From: an uncultured Eubacteriales bacterium
Lineage (GTDB): Bacteria > Bacillota > Clostridia > Christensenellales > Aristaeellaceae
Length of the DNA stretch: 64,000 bases
Assembly: GCA_900318145.1 (NCBI GenBank)
Contig: ONJM01000003.1
Span: forward strand, 62,001-126,000
Direction: 5' to 3'
Position numbers and translations under genes: made by a program. This document shows, in pieces, positions 46,219 to 54,487 of this stretch. Below the pieces are notes generated by a model. It saw only the letters and a list, made by a program, of their open reading frames with translations, was not told the DNA's origin and made no database searches. Each line of letters starts with the position of its first letter. Within the stretch, counting starts at the first letter, position 1.

Positions 46219-47469
46219 ATGAAAACACTTTATATCGAATGCGGCATGGGCGCGGCGGGGGACATGCTGACGGCGGCGCTGCTGGAACTGATTCCGGACC
46301 GTCAGGCATTTATCGGACGGATGAACAGCCTTGGACTGCCGGGGGTCCGGGTGGAAGCGGAACCTTCCGTGAAATGCGGGATTACCGGAACGCATATGAA
46401 GGTTACGGTAAACGGGGAGGAAGAGGAATCGCATGACGATCACGGGCATGACCATGAACACGATCACGAACACGAACATGATCATGAACATGGGCATGCG
46501 CACGGCCATGATCATCCGCACCATCACGCTTCCGCGGCAGACATCAGTGCGGTGATTGACGGGCTGGAGATTCCGGACAAGGTAAAGGAGGACGCGAAAG
46601 CGGTATACAGGATCATCGCCGGCGCGGAAAGCAAGGTACACGGGCGGCCGGTGGAGGAGATCCACTTTCACGAGGTGGGGACGATGGACGCGGTGGCGGA
46701 TGTGGTCGGCGTTTGCCTGCTGATGCATGAAATCGCCCCGGAACAGGTTGTCGTCTCGCCGGTGCACGTGGGATCCGGGCGTGTGCGCTGCGCCCACGGC
46801 ATTCTGCCGGTGCCGGCGCCGGCGACCGCGCTGATTCTTACCGGGATTCCCACTTACGGCGGGCAGGTGCGGGGAGAACTGTGCACGCTCACAGGCGCCG
46901 CGCTGCTGAAATACTTCGCCGACCGCTTCGGCGACCGCCCGGTGATGGCGGTAAATCTGATCGGCTACGGCATGGGGAAAAAGGATTTTGAGCAGGCCAA
47001 CTGTGTGCGGGTTTTCCTGGGGGAAAGCGAAGGAGAACGGGAAATCGCCGTAAAGCTGGAATGCAATTTGGACGACATGACAGCGGAGGATATCGGTTAC
47101 GCCATGGAGCAGCTGTTTGCGGCCGGAGCGCGGGATGTCTATACGCAGCCCGCGGGCATGAAAAAAAGCAGGCCGGGAATCCTGCTGAGCGTGGTATGCG
47201 CACGGGAAGACGCGGACCGGCTGGCTGAAGAGATCATGCGGCATACGACGACCCTTGGAATCCGCCGGATGGAGATCAGCCGGTATGTGCTGAGGAGGGA
47301 AATCAGGCCTGTAGCCACCGAATTCGGAGAAGTGCGGGTGAAATACGCCTCCGGCATGGGGACGGAAAAAGCGAAACCGGAGTATGAGGACATTGCTGCC
47401 ATCGCACGCAAAAACGGCATTCCGGTCAGAACTGTCCGGGAAGCGGTGCAAAAAGCAATAAGGAAATAG
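46219..47469 (+). CDS. larC: Nickel insertion protein LarC
   Basis: LarC uses CTP to insert nickel into the pincer cofactor of lactate racemase and related enzymes. The 416-residue protein starts LYIECGMGAAGDMLTAALLEL, has a His/Asp/Glu-rich stretch (about residues 72-110) with many HDH/HEH units for metal binding, and the conserved EIHFHEVGTMDAVADVVG. The C-terminal half has ECNLDDMTAEDIGYAMEQL. In Lactobacillus larC is read through a programmed frameshift; here one frame spans both parts. No larA, larB or larE is present in the window. Confidence 0.92.
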   Translation: MKTLYIECGMGAAGDMLTAALLELIPDRQAFIGRMNSLGLPGVRVEAEPSVKCGITGTHMKVTVNGEEEESHDDHGHDHEHDHEHEHDHEHGHAHGHDHPHHHASAADISAVIDGLEIPDKVKEDAKAVYRIIAGAESKVHGRPVEEIHFHEVGTMDAVADVVGVCLLMHEIAPEQVVVSPVHVGSGRVRCAHGILPVPAPATALILTGIPTYGGQVRGELCTLTGAALLKYFADRFGDRPVMAVNLIGYGMGKKDFEQANCVRVFLGESEGEREIAVKLECNLDDMTAEDIGYAMEQLFAAGARDVYTQPAGMKKSRPGILLSVVCAREDADRLAEEIMRHTTTLGIRRMEISRYVLRREIRPVATEFGEVRVKYASGMGTEKAKPEYEDIAAIARKNGIPVRTVREAVQKAIRK

Positions 47470-47490
47470 CGGTTTTTTGTTTCCGCGGTC

Positions 47491-48564
47491 TCAACGGATC
47501 CCATCCTTCAACAGTTGAATGACAGCGTCTCCCACCTCACGGGTGGAGGCTGTACCGCCGATATCGGGCGTCAGTACCCGCTTTTCGGCCAACAGGCACC
47601 CGACTGCGGTCAGTACGCGGGTTCCCCATTCCTTATACCCGAAGAAATCCAGCATCTGGGAAGCGGACCAGATGGAGGCCAGGGGATTGGCGATCCCTTT
47701 TCCCGCGATATCCGGCGCGGATCCGTGGATCGGTTCAAACATGGAAGGGTATTTCCGCTCCGGATTCAGATTGGCACCGGCTGCCAGGCCAAGTCCGCCG
47801 GCAATCGCGGCGCCCAGGTCTGTGAGGATATCCCCGAACAGATTTGAGGTCACTACGATTTCAAAACGTTTCGGATCGCGCACCATGAACATGGCTGCCG
47901 CGTCCACCAGCAGGGTGCAGGTATGGACGTCCGGATATTCCCTGCCGATCTCAGCGAAGATCTGATCCCAGAAAACCATGGAATAATTCAGCGCGTTGCC
48001 TTTGCTGACGCTGGTCAGCGTTTTATGCTCCTTCCGGGCCAGTTCATAGGCATAGCGGATAACGCGTTCGCAGCCGCGGCGGGAAAACACGCTGTTCTGG
48101 ATCACTACTTCGCCGGGTTGATTCCTGTACAGCCATGCGCCGCTTCCCGCGTATTCCCCCTCGCTGTTTTCACGGATAAAAACCATATCAATATCTTCAG
48201 GAGCCGCGCTTTTCAGGGGACACGGCGCGCCCCGCAGCAGTTTTACGGGACGAAGATTGATATACTGGTCAAAGCTTTTTCGGATGGCCAGAAGGAGCCC
48301 ACGGAGGGAAACATGGTCCGGTACCCCCGGCGCGCCAACGGCGCCGAGATAGATTGCGTCAAAGGCTTTCAGCTGATCGATGCCGTCGTCATCCATCATT
48401 TTTCCATGCTTCAGATAATAATCGCATCCCCAGGGGAAACGCGTCCATTCGAAACGGAACCTGCCGTCCAGTTCTGCGGCGGCATTGAGTATCCGGATTC
48501 CTTCCGCGGTCACTTCCGGACCGATTCCATCCCCGGGGATATAGGCTATCCTGCAGATATTCAT
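47491..48564 (-). CDS. Tartrate/D-malate dehydrogenase-family decarboxylating dehydrogenase
   Basis: The 357-residue protein belongs to the isocitrate/isopropylmalate dehydrogenase superfamily. It has YIPGDGIGPEVTAEG, the substrate region SLRGLLLAIRKSFDQYINLRPVKLL, FIRENSEGEYAG, and the signature NLFGDILTDLGAAIAGGLGLA (Mg-binding aspartates). The substrate region and EGEY fit TtuC/DmlA-type enzymes acting on tartrate, D-malate or related hydroxyacids with NAD and Mn/Mg, not leucine synthesis. No leuCD genes are near. It runs convergent to larC. Confidence 0.88.
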   Translation of the reverse strand: MNICRIAYIPGDGIGPEVTAEGIRILNAAAELDGRFRFEWTRFPWGCDYYLKHGKMMDDDGIDQLKAFDAIYLGAVGAPGVPDHVSLRGLLLAIRKSFDQYINLRPVKLLRGAPCPLKSAAPEDIDMVFIRENSEGEYAGSGAWLYRNQPGEVVIQNSVFSRRGCERVIRYAYELARKEHKTLTSVSKGNALNYSMVFWDQIFAEIGREYPDVHTCTLLVDAAAMFMVRDPKRFEIVVTSNLFGDILTDLGAAIAGGLGLAAGANLNPERKYPSMFEPIHGSAPDIAGKGIANPLASIWSASQMLDFFGYKEWGTRVLTAVGCLLAEKRVLTPDIGGTASTREVGDAVIQLLKDGIR

Positions 48565-48652
48565 GAGCTTCCTCCTTCAACGGTTTCCACTGTGTCAGAC
48601 TGAACAGAAACAAATAGCCTTCCATACGCGGCCGGACGAAAAAGAAGCCGGT

Positions 48653-50074
48653 TTATGCAAGCGTGTCGCTTTCGCGGATCCGGGTCCGGTCCGGTTTCCA
48701 CCCAAGCAGGGCCTGCTGCCCTTCCGGGGTAACAGGACGGATCCATTTTCCGCGGAAAAGATGGATCTGCATGAGTACATAACGGATCGGCTCATCCGCG
48801 TAACAAAGCGCAAAGACTGCCAGCGTCGGCCATTTCAGAACCAGGCCGGATACGCAGACCAGCGGCAGTACCATTGCCCACATAAAGACGATTTCCAGGA
48901 CGGTTCCGCGGGTGGCGTCCCCGGCTGCGCGGAATGTGTCATTCTGCGTCCAGTTGCCCATCCGGATGACACCGAAGGAAAGATAGATACACATCATCCC
49001 GAAAACCAGGCGGAAGCTTTCCCCCCGCATTCCCATGAGGCGCAGGATGGGCGTATGGAGGGAGATCAGAACGATGCCGAGCAGCGCGATAAAGCTCTGG
49101 CACAAATAAACCAGCCGCCACGCCCTTCCGTAGGCTGTGTCCGGCCGGCCCGCGCCGACTTCGGTGCCGACAAGGACGGAGGCAGCGTTGGAGAAACCGG
49201 CGAAGAAGCCGATGACCAGGCCTTCCAGCGTGCGGAATACCGCGAGAGCCGCGATGGCTTCCTCCGGCTGGCGGCCGAGAACAACATTGATCACCATGTT
49301 GCCGACGCCGATCAGCACTTCATTGCAGAGAATCGGGAAGCATTTCTTCAGATAGGTTTTCACGAAAAGACGGCTCCAGCGGAAGTGGCGCCGGAACGCC
49401 AGGAGATATGCGTGGCCGCTCCTGCGGGCGGCGGTCAGAATGACGGCGCAGTTGACCGTCTGCGCGATGACAGTAGCCGCTGCCGCGCCCCGTACACCCA
49501 TTGCCGGAGCGCCGAGGTTGCCGAAGATCAGCACCCAGTTCAGGAAAATATTGGTTACAACGCCCGCGACGGATCCCCACAGCGGAATCCGGACCCGGTC
49601 CGTACAGCGCAGAAGGGATGACATCGCCATGGAAAAAACGATCAGCGGGTAGCCGAAACCGGCGATCCGGAGATATTCCACGCCGATCCGCTGAATGTGC
49701 TCCTTGTCCGTGTACAGGCGCATGACCGTTTCGGGGAAGCACGCTGCCAGCAGGAAAAACAGGAACCCGACTGACATCATGCAGGTCAGTGTCAGCCCGT
49801 AGGAACGGTTGATGCCGTCGTCATCCTTCGCGCCCCAGTATTGGGAAAAGAAGAGCATACCGCCGCCGACAAAGCCCCAGTACCCTGAAAACATCAGGGA
49901 GGAAAACTGCGCGCAAAGACCTACTGCCCCGATTTCCGTACTGCCGAGGGAGGCGATCATCATCGTATCCACCATGGATCCGGTTGTGGTCAGCAGATTC
50001 TGCAGTGCTACAGGTATGGCGATAACAGCGATTTTTTTCAGAAAAGCGCGCCAGGGATAGCGCAGAACCGGCAT
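48653..50074 (-). CDS. MATE-family efflux transporter
   Basis: The 473-residue protein has about twelve membrane helices in two related six-helix halves. It begins FLKKIAVIAIPVALQNLLTTTGSMVDTMMI, typical of MATE transporters, with GLCAQFSSLMF and the second-half ALAVFRTLEGLVIGFFAGFSNAASVLVGTEVGAG. It uses sodium or proton gradients to export drugs or metabolites. It has no ATPase extension, unlike the MATE-type gene at 25755. It is probably a single transcription unit, 88 bases downstream of the dehydrogenase start. Confidence 0.9.
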   Translation of the reverse strand: MPVLRYPWRAFLKKIAVIAIPVALQNLLTTTGSMVDTMMIASLGSTEIGAVGLCAQFSSLMFSGYWGFVGGGMLFFSQYWGAKDDDGINRSYGLTLTCMMSVGFLFFLLAACFPETVMRLYTDKEHIQRIGVEYLRIAGFGYPLIVFSMAMSSLLRCTDRVRIPLWGSVAGVVTNIFLNWVLIFGNLGAPAMGVRGAAAATVIAQTVNCAVILTAARRSGHAYLLAFRRHFRWSRLFVKTYLKKCFPILCNEVLIGVGNMVINVVLGRQPEEAIAALAVFRTLEGLVIGFFAGFSNAASVLVGTEVGAGRPDTAYGRAWRLVYLCQSFIALLGIVLISLHTPILRLMGMRGESFRLVFGMMCIYLSFGVIRMGNWTQNDTFRAAGDATRGTVLEIVFMWAMVLPLVCVSGLVLKWPTLAVFALCYADEPIRYVLMQIHLFRGKWIRPVTPEGQQALLGWKPDRTRIRESDTLA

Positions 50075-50229
50075 CCGGACACCCTCTCTCCGTTTTCCGG
50101 GAATCAGTTCCCGGATTGTTTTACAGTCTCAACCGCAGAATCATTTCCGTTTTTATACAAAACCGAAATCCGTATACAGCAGCATACCCGGATCAGACAC
50201 AGCAGGTTTTCCGCAGGTGATGCTCATAA

Positions 50230-50781
50230 TCATTCCGGACACTCTGTTCCGTCAATAATCCTTACGATTTCATCCCAGGTGCGCACCCGGATCATGCCGT
50301 TGGCCTCCGCGTCATAATCTTTGTTGTAGGGGGCGGTGAACAGGATTTTCCGGTAATCCCCGCCTTCCAGATTGTGAATCCCGTCGTCAATCAGCACATC
50401 GCCCCGGATCATCTGCTTCCGGCTGGTGATGATGACCTGTTCCCAGGAAAGGAAGGGGAAATACCTGAAAAGGACATTTTTGATTTTTCCTTCCACATGT
50501 TCTGATTCGGTGGCGGTGACGATATATACTTCATGCCCCTCATCCATAAAATGCTTCAGGGCTTCCGCCGCGCCGGGAATGGGCTTCACCCCTTCCCAGA
50601 AACCGGGTTCGCACATGAAGTCAAGGATTTCCCTTTTGGCGATGCCCGGGAAAGCGCATACGATGCTCCAATCGGTGACATCATCCACAGACGCGTTCCG
50701 GTGAAACTGCTCGTTGGCTTTTTTTACCAGCGCTTCAAGCAGCTTTTCAATGGTATCGTCCATATCCACGAGGATCGTCAT
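50230..50781 (-). CDS. HAD-family 5'(3')-deoxyribonucleotidase-like phosphatase
   Basis: The 183-residue protein is of the NT5C type: motif I ILVDMDDTIEKLLEALV with both aspartates, motif II VYIVTATES, motif III lysine in SRKQMIRG and the late aspartates DVLIDDGIHN. This enzyme class removes phosphate from (deoxy)nucleoside monophosphates, with a small cap between motifs I and II. Length is normal. It is a single gene with its own reverse-strand promoter. Confidence 0.87.
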   Translation of the reverse strand: MTILVDMDDTIEKLLEALVKKANEQFHRNASVDDVTDWSIVCAFPGIAKREILDFMCEPGFWEGVKPIPGAAEALKHFMDEGHEVYIVTATESEHVEGKIKNVLFRYFPFLSWEQVIITSRKQMIRGDVLIDDGIHNLEGGDYRKILFTAPYNKDYDAEANGMIRVRTWDEIVRIIDGTECPE

Positions 50782-50821
50782 ATCGCTGTTTCCTTCCGTA
50801 ATGCATCATGACTTCGCTGAT

Positions 50822-50850
50822 ATTATCCATGATAACGCATCCGATTTCAA
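50822..50850 (-). promoter_or_regulatory. Promoter for the nucleotidase gene
   Basis: On the reverse strand TTGAAA (50850-50845) and GATAAT (50827-50822) are 17 bases apart, 41 bases before the start. Confidence 0.65.
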
Positions 50851-50910
50851 GGAGAAAAGATTCAGCCGGACAGACGACTTGCTTCCGGGTGGCACGCGCT
50901 CCGGTCCCCA

Positions 50911-50939
50911 TTGGATTTATCATTCCGATATGCTACAAT
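50911..50939 (+). promoter_or_regulatory. Promoter for the GNAT-kinase pair
   Basis: TTGGAT (50911-50916) and TACAAT (50934-50939) are 17 bases apart, about 130 bases before the GNAT start codon. Confidence 0.65.
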
Positions 50940-51068
50940 AAACGGGATTTTCGGGCAGAATAACAGAAAAAAACGGCGCCGCGGCATGAACTGCATGAAA
51001 ACCCGCCGAAATGTACCGGGGCAGAATGAAAATGCCGGGCGGAAAGAGTACCGGGGACGGAGGGCCGG

Positions 51069-51641
51069 ATGAGGATTGAAACGGAGAGACTGATCATCAC
51101 GGAATTTTCCATGGACATGGCGCGGGATGTTCATCTGAATTCACTGGATGAGGATACCAGGAAATTTGTTCCGGACGAAGTGTTTGAAACAGAGGAAGAA
51201 GCACGGGAAGCCATCAGCTTTCTGATGTCGCAGTACGGGAAGCCTGACGGGCCCCAGGCATACCCTGTGCTTACAGGGAACGGCGGAGAAAACATCGGAT
51301 ATGTTCAGATGGTTCCGCTGGAGGACGGAAGCTGGGAAATCGGCTATCATATCGCTGAAAAATACACCGGAAACGGATACGCGACAGAAGCCGTCAAAGC
51401 TTTTCTGCCGGCGGCGGCGGACGCAGTCGGAATTGATGCGGTATACGGTATCTGCCTGAGCGGCAACGCGGCATCAAAAAAGGTCCTGCTGAAATGCGGA
51501 TTTGATCCTGTTTCTGAAGGCATCGGTGAATACCAGGGCGCGAAACGTGAAATCTTCAGGAGCGTCTGGAAGAGGCCGCTGAAAACCTGCCCGGAGGCAA
51601 TGAACGACCGGGAAAAGCCAAAGGGAGGAGACGAAACGTGA
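51069..51641 (+). CDS. GNAT-family N-acetyltransferase (RimJ/RimL type)
   Basis: The 190-residue protein starts MRIETERLIITEFSMDMARD, typical of RimJ/RimL-like GNAT enzymes. It has the acetyl-CoA segment EKYTGNGYATEAVKAFLPAA and the C-terminal SGNAASKKVLLKCGFDPVSEG. It acetylates an amine of unknown identity, often a protein N-terminus or small molecule. It overlaps a P-loop kinase gene by 4 bases (GTGA), so the two are coupled. Confidence 0.88.
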   Translation: MRIETERLIITEFSMDMARDVHLNSLDEDTRKFVPDEVFETEEEAREAISFLMSQYGKPDGPQAYPVLTGNGGENIGYVQMVPLEDGSWEIGYHIAEKYTGNGYATEAVKAFLPAAADAVGIDAVYGICLSGNAASKKVLLKCGFDPVSEGIGEYQGAKREIFRSVWKRPLKTCPEAMNDREKPKGGDET

Positions 51642-52282
51642 ACCTGAGCAATGTATATTTTGTGATCGGAACATCCTATGCGGGGAAATCCACCGTGGTG
51701 AAGAACCTGGCAAAAAAGCACAGTGGGATCGCGCTGGAGGAAAACTACCATGACGCGAAGCTGCCGGAACTGGACAGCCGGGAGTTTCCGAACCTGACCT
51801 ATACCCGGGATCTGCGGGACTGGCATGAGTTTATCCGGCGTACACCGGATGAATACGTTACCTGGCTGGAAAATGTAAAGAAAGAGTGCGAGATTGTCGA
51901 ATTTCAGATGATCGAAGAGCTTCTGGGAAAGCCGGAAGCACAGGGAAAGAAAATATTTGTGGATACCAATATCTGCATTGAGACGCTGCGCCGCATCTCG
52001 GATACGCGGCATGTGCTTGTGATGCTGGCTGATCCGGAAATCGGGATACACCGTTTCTTTGACCGTCCGGATCCGGAAAAGCAGTTTCTGTACCGGCTGA
52101 TGCTGGAGGAGCCGGATCCGCAGGCTGCCCTGGATAATTACAGGGAAATTCTTACGCGGGTTATGTCAAAGGAAAGCTATGAGGAGCTTCTTCATTCCGG
52201 CTTCCGGGTGCTTTTCCGGGAGGAAGAGAGAAGCCAGGAAGAAACGGTCCGGCTGGCTGAAGAAATCTTCGGGCTGGAATAG
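51638..52282 (+). CDS. P-loop kinase-like protein
   Basis: The 214-residue protein has a Walker A motif [16 protein letters not shown] near the N-terminus and downstream segments [14 protein letters not shown] and [15 protein letters not shown], as in small AAA_33/shikimate-kinase-like enzymes. Substrate is unknown. It begins at GTG after GGGAGGAG, overlapping the GNAT stop. Its 3' end lies 39 bases before the remnant of a glgX gene that reads toward it. Confidence 0.75.
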   Translation: MNLSNVYFVIGTSYAGKSTVVKNLAKKHSGIALEENYHDAKLPELDSREFPNLTYTRDLRDWHEFIRRTPDEYVTWLENVKKECEIVEFQMIEELLGKPEAQGKKIFVDTNICIETLRRISDTRHVLVMLADPEIGIHRFFDRPDPEKQFLYRLMLEEPDPQAALDNYREILTRVMSKESYEELLHSGFRVLFREEERSQEETVRLAEEIFGLE

Positions 52283-52321
52283 CCCCGGAGCCCGGCAGGT
52301 TTTTGCGGAGAAGTGTTCCGG

Positions 52322-53204
52322 CAGAATGCTTCGTTATCCTGGCAGTAAGCGTTGTTGTTGCCAAACTGCGTATTGGCAAACTCATCCCCGGAAAGGAGCA
52401 TGGGAACGCCCCAGATTGTCAGGAGCAGCGCTATCATGTTTTTCATCTGGCGGAAACGGAGATCCAGCACTTCCCGGTCTTCAGTGGCTCCTTCCCGGCC
52501 GCAGTTCCAGGAGTAATTATCGCTGCAGCCGTCCCGGTTGTCTTCCCCGTTGGCGTCATTGTGTTTTTCATTATAGGAAACCAGGTCATACAGCGTGAAT
52601 CCGTCATGGCAGGTGATAAATTGATGGAGGAAACAGGCTGTCTGCCGGCATAGAGATCGGGGGAGCCGCTGATCCGCTGCAGCAGTTCCGCCGCCATCCA
52701 CGCGTCGCCTTTGATAAAACGGCGTACGCAGTCCCTGTACCGCCCGTTCCATTCAGACCAGCGCTGCCAGGAGGGAAAGCTTCCGACCTGATACAGTTCG
52801 CCCGCGTCCCAGGCTTCCGCAATCAGTTTGGTTTTTCCCAGAACCGGATCTCTCGCAAGGGATTCCAGCAGCGGCGGCGCCAGCATCGGGGCACCGGTTT
52901 CATCCCTGGTCAGGATAGAAGCCAGGTCAAAGCGGTAGCCGTATTCCACCGTCTCGATATTCAGGCCGAAAACAAGCATTGTGAACACATTTCCGATGCG
53001 GAAACTGTCCGGAAACGGAATTTCCGCAAAAGGCTTCGGCTGGCTGTGATGAAACAGCACCAGGGTACATCCGACAGCATCCTTGGAGTAGACGCTGAAG
53101 TTCACCCCTCCGTCCACGATGGAAGCGCCGAAGGGGAAAACCTGACCGGCGCGGTAGCTCAATTCCCCGATTTTATGGGTGGGGAAGGTATCGATCCGAC
53201 GCAT
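52322..53204 (-). pseudogene. glgX: Decayed glycogen debranching enzyme (GlgX/isoamylase type)
   Basis: Reading the reverse strand from the ATG at 53204, the product begins MRRIDTFPTHKIGELSYRAG, followed by CBM48-like VNFSVYSKDAVGCTLVLFH, matching GlgX. After ETVEYGY the frame jumps directly to RFDLASILTRDETGAP and KLIAEAWDAGELYQVG, so about 250-300 internal residues including part of the catalytic barrel are gone in frame. Near 52618-52620 one base is missing, and the next conserved stretch [22 protein letters not shown] continues in another frame. Homology stops at [11 protein letters not shown] near 52322, so the C-terminus is also lost. Confidence 0.85.
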
Positions 53205-53308
53205 AGGCAATCCTTCCGATCCCTGCGGTATATCCTGTTTTGTCCGGGATTTATTTTAGCATGGAATACAGCGCGAATCAAACCGCCGTGATTTATCGGG
53301 ACGCGCAA

Positions 53309-53337
53309 TTGACAGGGGATATGCCGCATGTTAGAAT
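53309..53337 (+). promoter_or_regulatory. SigA-type promoter for the DUF3842-ECF-kinase operon
   Basis: TTGACA (53309-53314) and TAGAAT (53332-53337) are separated by 17 bases. Transcription would begin near 53344, giving a leader of about 170 nucleotides before DUF3842. Confidence 0.8.
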
Positions 53338-53343
53338 AATCGC

Positions 53344-53465
53344 CGTCAGCACAAGCTGGCGAAGGCACGCACAAGCGGGTTGTCCTTTGTTTATTCCAGG
53401 CTGAAGATTCCGGTGTCATGAAGGTGCCGATGATCCTCCGAAGAGGATTGTCGGTTTATATTTTT
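53344..53465 (+). ncRNA. Attenuator-type structured leader, riboswitch candidate of unknown ligand
   Basis: Downstream of the promoter lie two hairpins with ACAA loops (CAGC-ACAA-GCTG at 53347-53358 and CGC-ACAA-GCG at 53368-53377). A 12-bp terminator stem with a CGAA loop follows (53427-53438 with 53443-53454, two G-U pairs), then TTTATATTTTT. GGCAC at 53364-53368 is complementary to GTGCC at 53424-53428, which overlaps the 5' arm of the terminator, so the two folds exclude each other. I could not match it to a known riboswitch class. No gene lies in 53205-53512. Confidence 0.6.
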
Positions 53466-53512
53466 CCGGAGCCAGAAGGCGCGAAACGAAACAGGAATCA
53501 GGGAGGGCCTTG

Positions 53513-53935
53513 ATGAAAATTCTGGTAATCGACGGGCAGGGAGGCCGGCTTGGCCGCAGACTGCTGGAGAATATACGGAAAACATGTCCGGAAGCGGAGA
53601 TTTCCGCTGTCGGCACGAACAGCATCGCGACACAGAACATGATGAACAGCAGCTGCGCCGATCATCTCGCGACCGGCGAAAACGCCGTAATCGTTGCATG
53701 CCGTACGGCGCAGATCATCGTCGGCCCCTTCGGCATCGCCACGGCCGACGCCATGATGGGTGAGATTTCTCCCGCCATGGCCAACGCGGTGGCTTCGAGT
53801 CCGGCCTACCGTGTACTGATTCCCATGAATCTGTGCAACACATATATCGCCGGAGTGGCATCGGGCTCCGCCGCGATTCTGGAGGACGCGATGCGGCAGA
53901 TTCAGAAATTCATGAGCGGAGAAAAGGAAAAATGA
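53513..53935 (+). CDS. DUF3842 family protein
   Basis: The 140-residue protein starts MKILVIDGQGGRLGRRLLEN, a Rossmann-like phosphate-binding loop. It has VGTNSIATQNMMNSS, VACRTAQIIVGPFG and MNLCNTYIAGVASGS, the features of the uncharacterised DUF3842 family. Function unknown. It begins after GGGAGGGCCTTG and overlaps the ECF gene by 4 bases (ATGA), so it is co-translated with a transporter subunit; a role in handling the imported molecule is inferred. Confidence 0.85.
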   Translation: MKILVIDGQGGRLGRRLLENIRKTCPEAEISAVGTNSIATQNMMNSSCADHLATGENAVIVACRTAQIIVGPFGIATADAMMGEISPAMANAVASSPAYRVLIPMNLCNTYIAGVASGSAAILEDAMRQIQKFMSGEKEK

Positions 53936-54474
53936 GTTCACTTCAGGTGCGCAAGCTGACTTACGCGGCGCTTTTTCTGGCGCTTGCCATGGTACTTCCT
54001 TTTGTCACCGGCCAGATTCCCGAGATCGGTTCCATGCTGTGCCCCATGCATATTCCCGCGCTGCTGTGCGGTTTCATGTGCGGCTGGCCCTGGGGGCTTG
54101 CGGTCGGGTTCATCGCGCCGCTGCTGCGCTCTGTGATTTTCGGTATGCCCGCGATGTTTCCCGGCGCGGTTGCCATGGCGTTTGAACTGGCTGTTTACGG
54201 AGCAACGGCCGGATTGCTGTACCGTATGCTGCCAAGGAAGAAATGGATCATTTATATCGTGCTGATCGTATCCATGATTGCCGGACGCGTGGTATGGGGA
54301 ATTGTCCGAATGATTCTGGCAGGCCTGTCCGGCGGTGGCTTTACCTGGGCGCTGTTTATCGCCGGCGCGGTGACCAACGCGATTCCCGGGATCATTATGC
54401 ATCTCGTACTGATTCCCTTGCTGGTGATTGTAATGGACCGGGCCGGACTGACGCTCAACAAACAACAGGACTGA
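53932..54474 (+). CDS. ECF transporter substrate-binding (S) component
   Basis: The 180-residue protein has about five or six membrane helices and the N-terminal motif VRKLTYAALFLALAMVLPF with the conserved Ala-x3-Ala contact surface of ECF S components (pfam12822-like), then GSMLCPMHIPALLCGFMCG. S components bind a vitamin or precursor and work with a shared EcfA/EcfA'/EcfT module, which is not in the window. The substrate cannot be told from sequence. It lies between DUF3842 and a kinase, so the import of a molecule that is then phosphorylated is plausible. Confidence 0.88.
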   Translation: MSSLQVRKLTYAALFLALAMVLPFVTGQIPEIGSMLCPMHIPALLCGFMCGWPWGLAVGFIAPLLRSVIFGMPAMFPGAVAMAFELAVYGATAGLLYRMLPRKKWIIYIVLIVSMIAGRVVWGIVRMILAGLSGGGFTWALFIAGAVTNAIPGIIMHLVLIPLLVIVMDRAGLTLNKQQD

Positions 54475-54487
54475 TAGGGACTGAAAA

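Noticed and set aside
46400-46560. Programmed frameshift site in larC
   Set aside because: The gene is open in one frame across the His-rich stretch and the C-terminal half, so no frameshift is needed.
52192-52752. Separate intact protein in the GlgX-like reverse frame
   Set aside because: The frame contains only the [20 protein letters not shown] part of GlgX and continues in the sequence upstream only through a frameshift; its ends are unrelated translation. It is part of the pseudogene.
53401-53460. T-box antiterminator in the DUF3842 leader
   Set aside because: The conserved TGGNACCGCG element is absent, and downstream genes are not aminoacyl-tRNA or amino-acid genes.
52283-53512. Insertion sequence or phage remnant behind the glgX decay
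   Set aside because: No transposase, integrase, terminal inverted repeats or target duplication could be seen.
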